Of a DNA stretch of 64,000 nt, positions 47,003 to 54,386 are shown one piece after another; positions within the stretch are counted from its first letter, which is position 1, and the number at the start of each line of letters is the position of its first letter. This stretch comes from Methylorubrum suomiense (GTDB lineage: Bacteria > Pseudomonadota > Alphaproteobacteria > Rhizobiales > Beijerinckiaceae). A model generated the notes under the pieces. It was not told the origin of the DNA, made no database searches, and saw nothing but the letters and a program-made list of their open reading frames with translations. The DNA is taken from NCBI RefSeq assembly GCF_022179765.1, contig NZ_BPRE01000001.1:62001-126000 (forward strand), written 5' to 3'. Made by a program: the position numbers and the translations under genes.

Positions 47003-47892
47003 CAATGGGGCAGTCCGGGAACGGGGATCTCGCGGGGCGTCTCGTCCGGCCGGGGCAGGCCGGGGCCGGGACGGCGGCAGGTGCGCAGATATTCGAGGGC
47101 TTGGCCCACCATCACATCGGCCCGGTGCGAGTCGCGCGACAGCTCCACGCAGACAAGCTTTTCGAACCCGATCGCGTCGAGGGCGTCGAGCACGGCGGGC
47201 ACGTCCATGTCGCCTTCGCCGAAGGGCAGGTGGATGTGCTCGCCCCGCTTCATGTCCTCGATCGCCACCGTGCCGAGGCGCGGGGCGAATTCGTGCACGG
47301 CCGCGGCCGGGTCGCGCTCCTGCGTGACCAAGCAATGCCCTGTATCGAGGGCGAGACGCAGCCCGGGCACGTCGATTCGCGAAAAATCGTCGAGGGTCTC
47401 GATCAGCATGCCGGGCTCGGGCTCCAGCGCGGCGACGATGCCCTTCTCGGCGGCGAACGCGGCGACCTCCCGCAGGCCCTCGACCAGCCAGCCCCGGGCC
47501 TCGTCGTGGTCCACGCCGGGCTTCGGCACGCCGGCCCAGAACGAGACGGCCTCGGAATTCAGGATCTTACCGATCTCGATCGCCCGCTTGAGAAAGCCGA
47601 CCCGCCGGGCCCGGCCCGCCGCATCCGCCGTCACCAGCGTCGGCTCGTGCTTGGCGGTGGGGTCGAGCAGGAAGCGGGCGCCGGTCTCGATCACCGAGCC
47701 GAGCTCGAGCCGGCTCAGGATGCTGGCGATGCGGTCGGCCTCGACCACCCAATTGTCCGCGAACGGATCGAGATGGTGGATGTCGAGCGTCAGGGCGACG
47801 CCGTCATAGCCGGCATCCTTGATGAGGCGGATCGCGTCCTCGATGCGGTGATTGGCGGTGCCGTTGGTGTTGTAGGCGAAGCGGAGGGTCAT
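47002..47892 (-). CDS. Sugar phosphate isomerase/epimerase (TIM barrel, IolE/IolI-like)
   Basis: 296 aa from MTLRFAYNTN. AP-endonuclease-2-like TIM barrel: LIKDAGYDGVALTLDIHHLD, VAALEPEPGMLIETLDD with a metal-binding Glu, LRLALDTGHCLV with Asp/His and HIHLPFGEGDMDVPAVLDAL at the metal-site end. The superfamily includes inosose dehydratase IolE and inosose isomerase IolI as well as EboE-type enzymes. The start overlaps the ycaO stop by 4 bases (ATGA). An adjacent Gfo/Idh dehydrogenase and inositol-phosphate synthase make an inosose-type substrate attractive, but this is inference. Confidence 0.87.
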   Translation of the reverse strand: MTLRFAYNTNGTANHRIEDAIRLIKDAGYDGVALTLDIHHLDPFADNWVVEADRIASILSRLELGSVIETGARFLLDPTAKHEPTLVTADAAGRARRVGFLKRAIEIGKILNSEAVSFWAGVPKPGVDHDEARGWLVEGLREVAAFAAEKGIVAALEPEPGMLIETLDDFSRIDVPGLRLALDTGHCLVTQERDPAAAVHEFAPRLGTVAIEDMKRGEHIHLPFGEGDMDVPAVLDALDAIGFEKLVCVELSRDSHRADVMVGQALEYLRTCRRPGPGLPRPDETPREIPVPGLPH

Positions 47893-49514
47893 GCCGACCT
47901 CCGTTCGGCCCGCCGGCCCTGGCGCTCGTAGCGGAACGGCGCGTGGTGCGATTCCGGCTCGCGGTAGAGCGGATAATGCGAGCCGACGATCTGTTCCGCG
48001 AGCGCCACGTCGAAGAGCGGCTGGCCGCCGAAGCGCTCGATGGCTTCCGGGGTCAGGCGCACGGGCAGCAGGGTGTCGGTGGGCGTGCCGAAGCGGATCA
48101 GCGGATGGTCGCGCTCGATCAGCTTCTGCGTGTTGCGCTCGCCGATCCGGTAATAGCTCATGGTCTCGACCTCGAGCCCCGGCACGATCGCCTTGACCAC
48201 GCCGATGCCGCCACCCGGCGGGGAGCAATCGACGTAGAGCACATCGAAGCCCGCCGCTTCCAGCCGTTCGCGGGCGATCTTTCCGCGGGCATGACCGTCC
48301 GGTGCGGACGTGGTCGGTAAGTCCGAGAAGGCCTTGGTGCTGGCTTGAGAATAGACCGTCTCGCTCAGGACCCCGCGCAATTCGGCGGGCGAAAGGTCGA
48401 TCCAGGCGAGCATGGCCTGGAGCGCACGGCTCTCCTCCAGGTCGAGGCTCGGCAGGGCCTTCTGGATGAAGGACTCGACGTAGCCGGGGGGGGCCACCGT
48501 GTCGGCGAGCGCCAGCGGCCCGTGCCCGAAGGTTTTTCGCACACGCGCCGCCTGGAACTCCAAGAGCGCCTTGCGCAGAGCGCGCTCGCGATCGGGGTCG
48601 CAGGCCTCGCCGCAGGCCGACAGCGCGATGGGGGCCGGCGTGCGGGCCGGATCCTCGTCGTAGCCGACGACGTAGAGATTGGTCATGCCGAATTGGTCGG
48701 TGGCGAACTTCGGCAGCGCCCGGATGCCGAGGCTCTCCAGGCGATCGAGCATGGCGCGGGTCTCGGGGCCGATGCCGTCGAGGTCCAGCATCACGCCCTG
48801 ATCCAGCGCCCGGAACAGCAGGCCGTTGCCGTCGCGCTGAAGCATCTCCAGCAGGCCGTGACCCAGGGCGAAGTCCACGTCCGGACCGGCGCCGAGGCCG
48901 TTGGTGATGAGATTGGTGAAGGGCTGGTAGCCCTGGCGCAGCTCGAAGTAATCCGTCGCCGCCACGTCGAGGGGGGCCCAGACGGACTCACCGGTCCGCG
49001 CCCGTATCGCCTTCGTCCAGTCCAGCGGCGTATCGCGGTCGACCGGCGAGCCGGCGGGCAGGCCGAGCGTCAGCGGATCGGCCACCGCCCCCGCGCCGTA
49101 GACGCGCACGAGATCGTGGTAGGAGCGCTGATCCTCGTTGTCGCCGCCCCGCGCGCGCAGGCGCGGCAGCAGCGCCACGGAGGGCATCAGATTCTCGGCG
49201 ATCTCGGCGACCGCCCCGATCAGCGCCTCGTCGTCGGTGGCGCCGTAGCCGATGCCGGAGGGCATGGCGCCGACATAGAACGGATCTTCGAGGAAGAGCG
49301 CCACGAACCAGACCGGAATGCCGGTGCGGTCGAGGCCGGCGAGGTTGAACCCGACGACCCGGCCCTCGGGCAGCACGTCAAGGTAGGCGCGCACCGGCTC
49401 GGGCAGCCGTTCGGGCAGGCCCTCGATGACGCGCGGGGCGCCGCGTCGATAGGCGCGCGGCGCGGCGAGCGTCGCGTGGCGGACGCGGTCGTCCCGGTCG
49501 AGGGTCTCGGTCAT
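47889..49514 (-). CDS. YcaO-family ATP-dependent enzyme
   Basis: 541 aa from MTETLDRDDR; the frame extends 11 codons upstream but the ATG at 49514 has GGAACGG before it. YcaO hallmarks: GYGATDDEALIGAVAEIAEN (ATP/Mg-binding helix), LGAGPDVDFALGHGLLEMLQRD (second Glu/Arg motif), CDPDRERALRKALLEFQAAR and, at the C-terminus, VLYVDCSPPGGGIGVVKAIV then PGLEVETMSYYR. YcaO enzymes activate backbone amides with ATP to form azolines, thioamides or amidines, usually in RiPPs. No precursor peptide, RiPP recognition element or E1-like partner is adjacent, and the neighbours are cyclitol/sugar enzymes. The C-terminus lacks the PxPxP tail of azoline-forming members. Confidence 0.86.
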   Translation of the reverse strand: MTETLDRDDRVRHATLAAPRAYRRGAPRVIEGLPERLPEPVRAYLDVLPEGRVVGFNLAGLDRTGIPVWFVALFLEDPFYVGAMPSGIGYGATDDEALIGAVAEIAENLMPSVALLPRLRARGGDNEDQRSYHDLVRVYGAGAVADPLTLGLPAGSPVDRDTPLDWTKAIRARTGESVWAPLDVAATDYFELRQGYQPFTNLITNGLGAGPDVDFALGHGLLEMLQRDGNGLLFRALDQGVMLDLDGIGPETRAMLDRLESLGIRALPKFATDQFGMTNLYVVGYDEDPARTPAPIALSACGEACDPDRERALRKALLEFQAARVRKTFGHGPLALADTVAPPGYVESFIQKALPSLDLEESRALQAMLAWIDLSPAELRGVLSETVYSQASTKAFSDLPTTSAPDGHARGKIARERLEAAGFDVLYVDCSPPGGGIGVVKAIVPGLEVETMSYYRIGERNTQKLIERDHPLIRFGTPTDTLLPVRLTPEAIERFGGQPLFDVALAEQIVGSHYPLYREPESHHAPFRYERQGRRAERRSA

Positions 49515-49553
49515 GTCCGTTCCGATCCTAGAGCCGCCCCTTCCCATCCACGG

Positions 49554-49664
49554 CCCTCATCCTGAGCTGCTGCGCAGCAGCCACGAAGGAGGCCTCCGGT
49601 AATCCTGCGATCATGGGAGGCCTCCTTCGAGGCTGAGCCGACGCTCAGCACCTCAGGATGAGGG
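49554..49664. repeat. Long palindromic intergenic repeat, copy B
   Basis: Left arm 49554-49597 and right arm 49616-49664 are inverted copies built from CCCTCATCCTGAG, a GCTGCGCAGCAGC-type core and CGAAGGAGGCCTCC. It is the same family as copy A at 19082-19194. It lies inside the cyclitol/YcaO operon, 40 bases upstream of the ycaO start and 40 bases after the Gfo/Idh gene. Confidence 0.85.
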
Positions 49665-49703
49665 GGAGTGTAGGGGATGGGGCGAATATCCTTCCTAATC
49701 ACG

Positions 49704-50741
49704 TCAGGCCGCGTCGCGGCCCGCCGGCGTGCCGGCCGCCGCGTAGGCACGGGCGATCAGCCGCATGGTGTGAAGGTCGCGCTCGGCGTCCCAGGCGGCA
49801 CGGGCTTCCGGCTCACGCAGGGCGCGACCGAAGGCGCGCACCTGTTCGAGGAAGGGCGAGGCCTGGGTGTCGAAGGAGATCGGCACGCTCCGGCCGCTCG
49901 CGCCGTCGGTGAACGTCACCGAGCCGCCCGCGGTCTGGCCCATCGTGTCGATGGCGGTGAGCAGGCCCTTCGTGCCGACCACCTCCAGGCGGCGGCGCGG
50001 CAGGGCGTCCGGGCAATTGTAGGCGACGTTGAGCTGGGCCAGCGCCCCGCCCTCGGTGCGACCGATCAGCAAGGCACCGTCATCGACCGCATAATCCTGG
50101 GCGCGGGCCTGGGTCATGGCGGCGATCTCGACGAGTGGTTCGCCGAGGAGGAAGTCGACGAGGTCGAGGCCATGCGGCGCCAGATCCATCAGGGCGCCGC
50201 CGCCGGCCTGGGCCGGGTCGATGCGCCAGTTGGGCTGGCCCTGGAACGAGGTCCAGGCCCGGTCGAGCCAGCAGGCATAGACGATGCGGATCGCCGTCAC
50301 CGTGCCGATCCGCCCCTCGCGGATCGCCGCGCGCATCGCGGCATGGCCGGGATGGTGACGCTGATCGAAGGCGGTGCCGTAGAAGGCGCTTGTCCGGCGC
50401 ACCGCCGCCGCCATCGCCTCGGCATCGGCGAGCGTCGCCGCCATCGGCTTCTCGCAGAGCACCGCCTTGCCGGCGGCGCAGAGCGCCTCCACGGCGCCGC
50501 GGTGGAGATGGTTCGGGGTGGCGATGTAGACCGCCTCCACCTCCGGCTCGGCGATCAGGCCGGCCAGATCAGCATGGGCCCGTGCGCCCTCGGCTTCTGC
50601 CGCCTCTCGGGAGGCGGCGCCGGGATCGGCCACCGCGACGAGGCGATGCCCGGCGGCACGGATGCCGGGCGCCATGTAATCGCGGGCGACCCAGCCATAG
50701 CCGACGATGCCCCAGCCGACGGATTGCGTCATCTCGGCCAT
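49704..50741 (-). CDS. Gfo/Idh/MocA-family oxidoreductase
   Basis: 345 aa from MAEMTQSVGW. The N-terminal Rossmann fold is GWGIVGYGWVARDYMAPGI, and the family's catalytic-region motif is GKAVLCEKPMAATLADAEAM with the conserved Lys. Residues 130 onward form the alpha/beta C-domain; GGGALMDLAPHGLDLVDFLL carries the D...H pair typical of inositol and sugar dehydrogenases. Members oxidise hydroxyls of inositol, sugar phosphates or NDP-sugars with NAD(P)+. The start overlaps the methyltransferase stop by one base. In this operon oxidation of inositol or a glycosylated inositol is a reasonable guess. Confidence 0.9.
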   Translation of the reverse strand: MAEMTQSVGWGIVGYGWVARDYMAPGIRAAGHRLVAVADPGAASREAAEAEGARAHADLAGLIAEPEVEAVYIATPNHLHRGAVEALCAAGKAVLCEKPMAATLADAEAMAAAVRRTSAFYGTAFDQRHHPGHAAMRAAIREGRIGTVTAIRIVYACWLDRAWTSFQGQPNWRIDPAQAGGGALMDLAPHGLDLVDFLLGEPLVEIAAMTQARAQDYAVDDGALLIGRTEGGALAQLNVAYNCPDALPRRRLEVVGTKGLLTAIDTMGQTAGGSVTFTDGASGRSVPISFDTQASPFLEQVRAFGRALREPEARAAWDAERDLHTMRLIARAYAAAGTPAGRDAA

Positions 50742-51922
50742 CACCACCGCTCCGGCAGATCGACATATTCGCGCCGCCGCACTCGATCGACCTCGGGCGC
50801 GTCGGGTGTGCCCTTCCAGACGATCGCCTGCGGACCGTTGGAACGGAGCGGGTAGGTGGCCTGATCGGCGTATTCCGCCTCGTAGCGCTCGGACGGCCAG
50901 CGGATCGCGTAGCCTTCCGCTTCGGGTGCGTAGAGCGGGTTGAGGTGGAGCTGCGCGTCCGGAGGCGGCAGGGTGATGCCGTCGATCACGGCGCGCGGCG
51001 CCGGACGCATGCCGGGGCCCGCCACGACGGAGAACGCCTCGCAGGTCTTGAGATGGCCGGGCTCCTGCGGCTGCGGCGCGCGGGCCTCGACCAGGGCGCG
51101 GGTCAGCTCGGCATCGTCGTAGACCAGGGCGTCGGGGAAGAGTTCCTCGATCTCGGCGGACGAGATCGCCTTTCCGGCGGAGAAGCCGGGACGGCCGCTG
51201 TTGTGGATATGGCTCACGGCGAGCCAACCGTCCTCGCCCGCGGTCTTGCGCAGGCAGGCCAGCACGCCGGGCTTGTCGTCGAGGAAGTAGAAGGCATCGT
51301 TGCAGATCACGAGATCGACCGGCGCGTCGGCGATCGGCCAATGCGGTGAGGCGGCGTCGAAACAGACGAACTGCGCCTCCTCGCCGACGACCCAGTGCCG
51401 GGCGACCCAGAGCTTGGCGAACACCACGTCGCCTCCGGCCACCTTCACGTCACGGCGCTTCAGCTCGCGCAAGTAATGGCCGATGCCGCAGGCCAGTTCG
51501 AAGGCGCAGACCGGAGCGTTCCAATGCGCCTCCAGCAGGCTCAAGCCCGCCAGGAAGGTCGGGTCGGTCCAGCGGTTGACGAAGTAATCGCCGACCCGGC
51601 CCCACCCCAGGAGATCGACCGCCCCGCGCAGGGTCGTCGTCTCGCGCTCGGCGATGAGCCGGCGCAGATCGTCCGGATCGGCTGGCGGACCGGTCCACCA
51701 ATCGTCCTGATCCGCGAGCAGCAGGATCAGCGCCTCGTCCTCGCGGCCCGCATCAAGGGCTTCGAGCGCCACCGCGATCAGCTTTTCACGGCCGGTGCGC
51801 AGATACGGGATGCCGTCGATCACCGGCCAGCGCGCCCCGGTCTCGACGTCGCGCAGGGCATGCGCGCCGTCGGCCTTCAGCGGATGACCGGTCACGGGGG
51901 AGAGCAGATCGAAGGGGATCAT
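50741..51922 (-). CDS. Class I SAM-dependent methyltransferase with N-terminal Trm112-like segment
   Basis: 393 aa. Residues 1-45 (FDLLSPVTGHPLKADGAHAL then WPVIDGIPYL) resemble the short Trm112-type zinc-ribbon-like lead, without the cysteines. The Rossmann core starts CAFELACGIGHYLRELKRRD (motif I) and continues VDLVICNDAFYFLDDKPGVL (motif IV/V). The C-terminal 120 residues are specific to this group, with an Arg/Tyr-rich end (RRREYVDLPERW). It probably methylates a small-molecule O or N. It starts 28 bases after the HD-like gene, and its stop overlaps the next start. Confidence 0.85.
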   Translation of the reverse strand: MIPFDLLSPVTGHPLKADGAHALRDVETGARWPVIDGIPYLRTGREKLIAVALEALDAGREDEALILLLADQDDWWTGPPADPDDLRRLIAERETTTLRGAVDLLGWGRVGDYFVNRWTDPTFLAGLSLLEAHWNAPVCAFELACGIGHYLRELKRRDVKVAGGDVVFAKLWVARHWVVGEEAQFVCFDAASPHWPIADAPVDLVICNDAFYFLDDKPGVLACLRKTAGEDGWLAVSHIHNSGRPGFSAGKAISSAEIEELFPDALVYDDAELTRALVEARAPQPQEPGHLKTCEAFSVVAGPGMRPAPRAVIDGITLPPPDAQLHLNPLYAPEAEGYAIRWPSERYEAEYADQATYPLRSNGPQAIVWKGTPDAPEVDRVRRREYVDLPERW

Positions 51923-51950
51923 GGCCGGAGCAGCCGAGGGATGCGCTGTG

Positions 51951-52871
51951 TCACGGAATCCGCATATCGGTCAGCACGCGATCCTGGAAAGCCTTCACCG
52001 GCCCGGCATGGACCAGTTCCATCTCGCCCAGCACCGTGTCCATGGTGAGCGAGGCCGCCCGCAGATGCTGGGCGATCTGCAGGACGCGGTCGATGGAATC
52101 GGCGGCGTGGAAGGCGCGTCCCTCCGCCGTCGCGTCGTCGGGCAGGACGAGGCGGGCCGCCGCCACGGTTTCCCGCAGCTCCGATTCCAGTTCGTCGAGC
52201 GCCCATTGGGAGCAGCGTCCGACGATCGGCCAGAGGTGATCGCCCAGCAGCATCTCGCCGGTGAAGCCGGCATCCGGCATCGCGGCGTTGTGGAAGTGAT
52301 GCGCCATCGCGGCGAGGAACACGGTGGTCGGATCGGCCCGGTAGAACGGGCTGAGCAGGACACCGTAAACCGCCACGACGAGGCAATGCTCGGCGTGGTT
52401 CTCCGGCGGCTCCAGCAGGATGCGCGGCTTGCCCGGACAGGTCACGCCCGCCCGCGGCTGCTGCGCGAGCGCACCGACGAAGGCGGGCACGGGCCCGGCC
52501 GGCAGATCGGCCGGGCGGCGCAGGGCATCCCGCAGGCGCTCCCGCAGCGCCGGATCGAGCGGCTCGGACACCGCGTCGAGCCCCGCCACGAGGATGTCGG
52601 ACGCTTGAGTCTCGTCGAGGCCCGCTGCGGCGAGAAACGCCGCGTCGAGATCGCAGAGTCGCGCGGCCGCCAGCGCCTTGGCGGTGATGTCGAGGGCGAC
52701 GGTTTCGGGGCGCGCGCCGCCGGTCAAGGCCGACCAGCCCTGGGCGAACAAGCGCTCGGCGATCGAGCCGTCACGACCCGCCGAGCGGACTCGCTTCAGG
52801 TCGCCCAGCTCGACGAGGAGGTCCCGCAGCGCCAGGGGCGCCGCGGGCTCGATCTGAGAAGAATCCGCCAC
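51951..52871 (-). CDS. HD/PDEase-like fold protein of unknown function
   Basis: 306 aa from a GTG start at 52871, preceded by GAGGAAG at about 8 bases. Residues about 1-145 are helical; the part from ILLEPPENHAEHCLVVAVYG to FLAAMAHHFHNAAMPDAGFT looks like an HD-fold metal site (H...HH-F-H rather than the canonical H...HD). A further His/Asp occurs in LLGDHLWPIVG. HD proteins include phosphohydrolases and the diiron oxygenases MIOX and PhnZ. Next to inositol-phosphate synthase, a phosphatase for inositol phosphate or a MIOX-like oxygenase would make sense, but the missing canonical Asp leaves the activity open. Confidence 0.72.
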   Translation of the reverse strand: MADSSQIEPAAPLALRDLLVELGDLKRVRSAGRDGSIAERLFAQGWSALTGGARPETVALDITAKALAAARLCDLDAAFLAAAGLDETQASDILVAGLDAVSEPLDPALRERLRDALRRPADLPAGPVPAFVGALAQQPRAGVTCPGKPRILLEPPENHAEHCLVVAVYGVLLSPFYRADPTTVFLAAMAHHFHNAAMPDAGFTGEMLLGDHLWPIVGRCSQWALDELESELRETVAAARLVLPDDATAEGRAFHAADSIDRVLQIAQHLRAASLTMDTVLGEMELVHAGPVKAFQDRVLTDMRIP

Positions 52872-52884
52872 GGGCGGGACTTCC

Positions 52885-54075
52885 TCAGTGCACGCCCAGC
52901 CAATCGAACAGCATCCGCTGCTGCTTGCCGAAATCGTGCTCCGGTCCATGACCGTTCTTGACCATCGGCGCCTTGAAGAAGGTCGAGAGCTGCTCCTGCA
53001 CGCCGCCGTCGCCGCGGGTCTTGGCGAGATCCAGCACGCGGGCGATCTCGATGACCAGCGGAGCGGCCAGGATCGAGTCCTTGCAGAGGAAGTTGACCTT
53101 GATCTGCATCCGCTGACCCATGAAGCCGGTGACGTCGATGTTGTCCCAGGCTTCCTTGTCGTCACCGCGCGGGCGGTAATAGTGAATGTGCACCAGATGG
53201 TCCTCGACCGGGTAGCCGAGGATCGAATCGAGCACGGTGCCCTTGGTGTTGAGCTTGGACTGGAGCGAGTCCTTGTCGTTCAGCGCCAAGCCGTCGCGGT
53301 TGCCGAGGATGTTGGTCGAGAACCAACCGTCGACATGGAGCGCGCGGGCCTTGAGCGCCGGCGCCAGCACCGTCTTCATCATGGTCTGGCCAGTCTTGCC
53401 GTCCTTGCCGGCGACCGGCACGTTCAGCTCGCGGGCGAGCTCCAAGAGGGCCGGCACGTCGGCGGCGACGGAGGGGGTGAAGTTGGCATAGGGCACGCCG
53501 CTCTTGATCGCCGCATAGGCGTAGAGCATCGCCGGCGAGATCGACTCGTCGCTCGAATCCAGCCCCTTCTCGAACGCTTCCGAGGAGTTGAGCACCGCCT
53601 GCGACAGGTCGGGCCAGCGCTCGGTCGAGGCGAGATTCACCACGACGACGTCGTCGAGGTTGCTCTCCTTGCGGAAGCGGTTGAGGTCGTTGGCGATGAC
53701 CGAGACGGCCTCGCGGTGGTCCTTGGCGACGATGCGGTTGCCGCCATCGATGTTCTTGCAGAACTTCGCCGAGCCGACCGCCGGCCAGGGAGTGATGCCC
53801 TTGAGCGCCTGGGCGCCGTTCTCGATATCCTCGCGGGTCAGCACGCCGTGACCGGTGGCGGCGGAGGCGAGGTCGTCGCCATTCAGGTCCCAGCCGCCGA
53901 ACACCAGATCCTTGTAATCGGCCATGCCCGGCACGGGCACACCTGCGAGCGGCAGGCCGTCCAGACGGTTCGAGCCGGACTTGATCGTCTCGATTCCGGC
54001 GATGGCGGTCGTCGCGACCGCACCGCCCATGCCAACGAACGCCACTCCGACGCGTCGACCGGTCTGAATGCCCAT
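52885..54075 (-). CDS. ino1: myo-Inositol-phosphate synthase
   Basis: 396 aa. It converts glucose 6-phosphate to inositol 3-phosphate (also called 1L-inositol 1-phosphate) with catalytic NAD+. VGVAFVGMGGAVATTAIAG is the NAD-binding loop; GVPYANFTPSVAADVPALL, VPVAGKDGKTGQTMMKTVLA with the catalytic lysines, and FSTNILGNRDGLALNDKDS are the family's core motifs. HIHYYRPRGDDKEAWDNID lies in the late catalytic part. It is the first gene of the minus-strand cluster and ends 13 bases before the HD-like gene start. Free-living alphaproteobacteria use inositol rarely, so a dedicated cluster is notable. Confidence 0.95.
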   Translation of the reverse strand: MGIQTGRRVGVAFVGMGGAVATTAIAGIETIKSGSNRLDGLPLAGVPVPGMADYKDLVFGGWDLNGDDLASAATGHGVLTREDIENGAQALKGITPWPAVGSAKFCKNIDGGNRIVAKDHREAVSVIANDLNRFRKESNLDDVVVVNLASTERWPDLSQAVLNSSEAFEKGLDSSDESISPAMLYAYAAIKSGVPYANFTPSVAADVPALLELARELNVPVAGKDGKTGQTMMKTVLAPALKARALHVDGWFSTNILGNRDGLALNDKDSLQSKLNTKGTVLDSILGYPVEDHLVHIHYYRPRGDDKEAWDNIDVTGFMGQRMQIKVNFLCKDSILAAPLVIEIARVLDLAKTRGDGGVQEQLSTFFKAPMVKNGHGPEHDFGKQQRMLFDWLGVH

Positions 54076-54386
54076 GTACCCGACTTTCTGCTGTGTGGCG
54101 CTGACGCCTTAGGATGAACCCTAACTGGCCGCCGCGCGGCCCATGACAACTAGGGTCCCGGTAGAGCGTTCCGGCGGTCTGAGCGCCTTGTTTGACGCAG
54201 GGGGACGTCGCAGGGGGGCCCGCGATATCGTTAAAATAACGTAAACACAGTGGCTTAACGGCCCATTAACGCGACCACGTTTGTATCACGAGGTGGTCCC
54301 ATTGTGGTCACACCCGGCGGCGAAACACCGACCGGTCAAAAGAAGCCCGGCCGAAAAGAACGCCGAGGCACCAACAAGGAAGACCG
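54076..54386. other. 311-base divergent control region
   Basis: Between ino1 (minus) and the transglycosylase (plus). It holds the CtrA-like site at 54255-54270, the palindrome CGTTAAAATAACG at 54229-54241 with a further TAAA spaced 7 bases after its TTAA, and an AAGGAAG ribosome site just before 54387. No minus-strand promoter for the ino1 cluster could be assigned by eye. Confidence 0.6.
54255..54270 (+). promoter_or_regulatory. CtrA-type binding site
   Basis: TTAA (54255-54258), seven bases, TTAAC (54266-54270): a perfect TTAA-N7-TTAAC, the consensus of the alphaproteobacterial cell-cycle regulator CtrA. It lies 117 bases before the transglycosylase ATG. A second, imperfect TTAA-N7-TAAA begins at 54231. 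Confidence 0.6.

Noticed and set aside
49515..49703. A RiPP precursor peptide next to ycaO
   Set aside because: The gap consists almost entirely of the palindromic repeat; no ribosome site with a short Cys/Ser/Thr-rich ORF is seen.
45018..54075. Complete mycothiol pathway
   Set aside because: No MshC-type cysteine ligase or MshD-type acetyltransferase is present, and the extra YcaO, Gfo/Idh and TIM-barrel genes do not belong to it.
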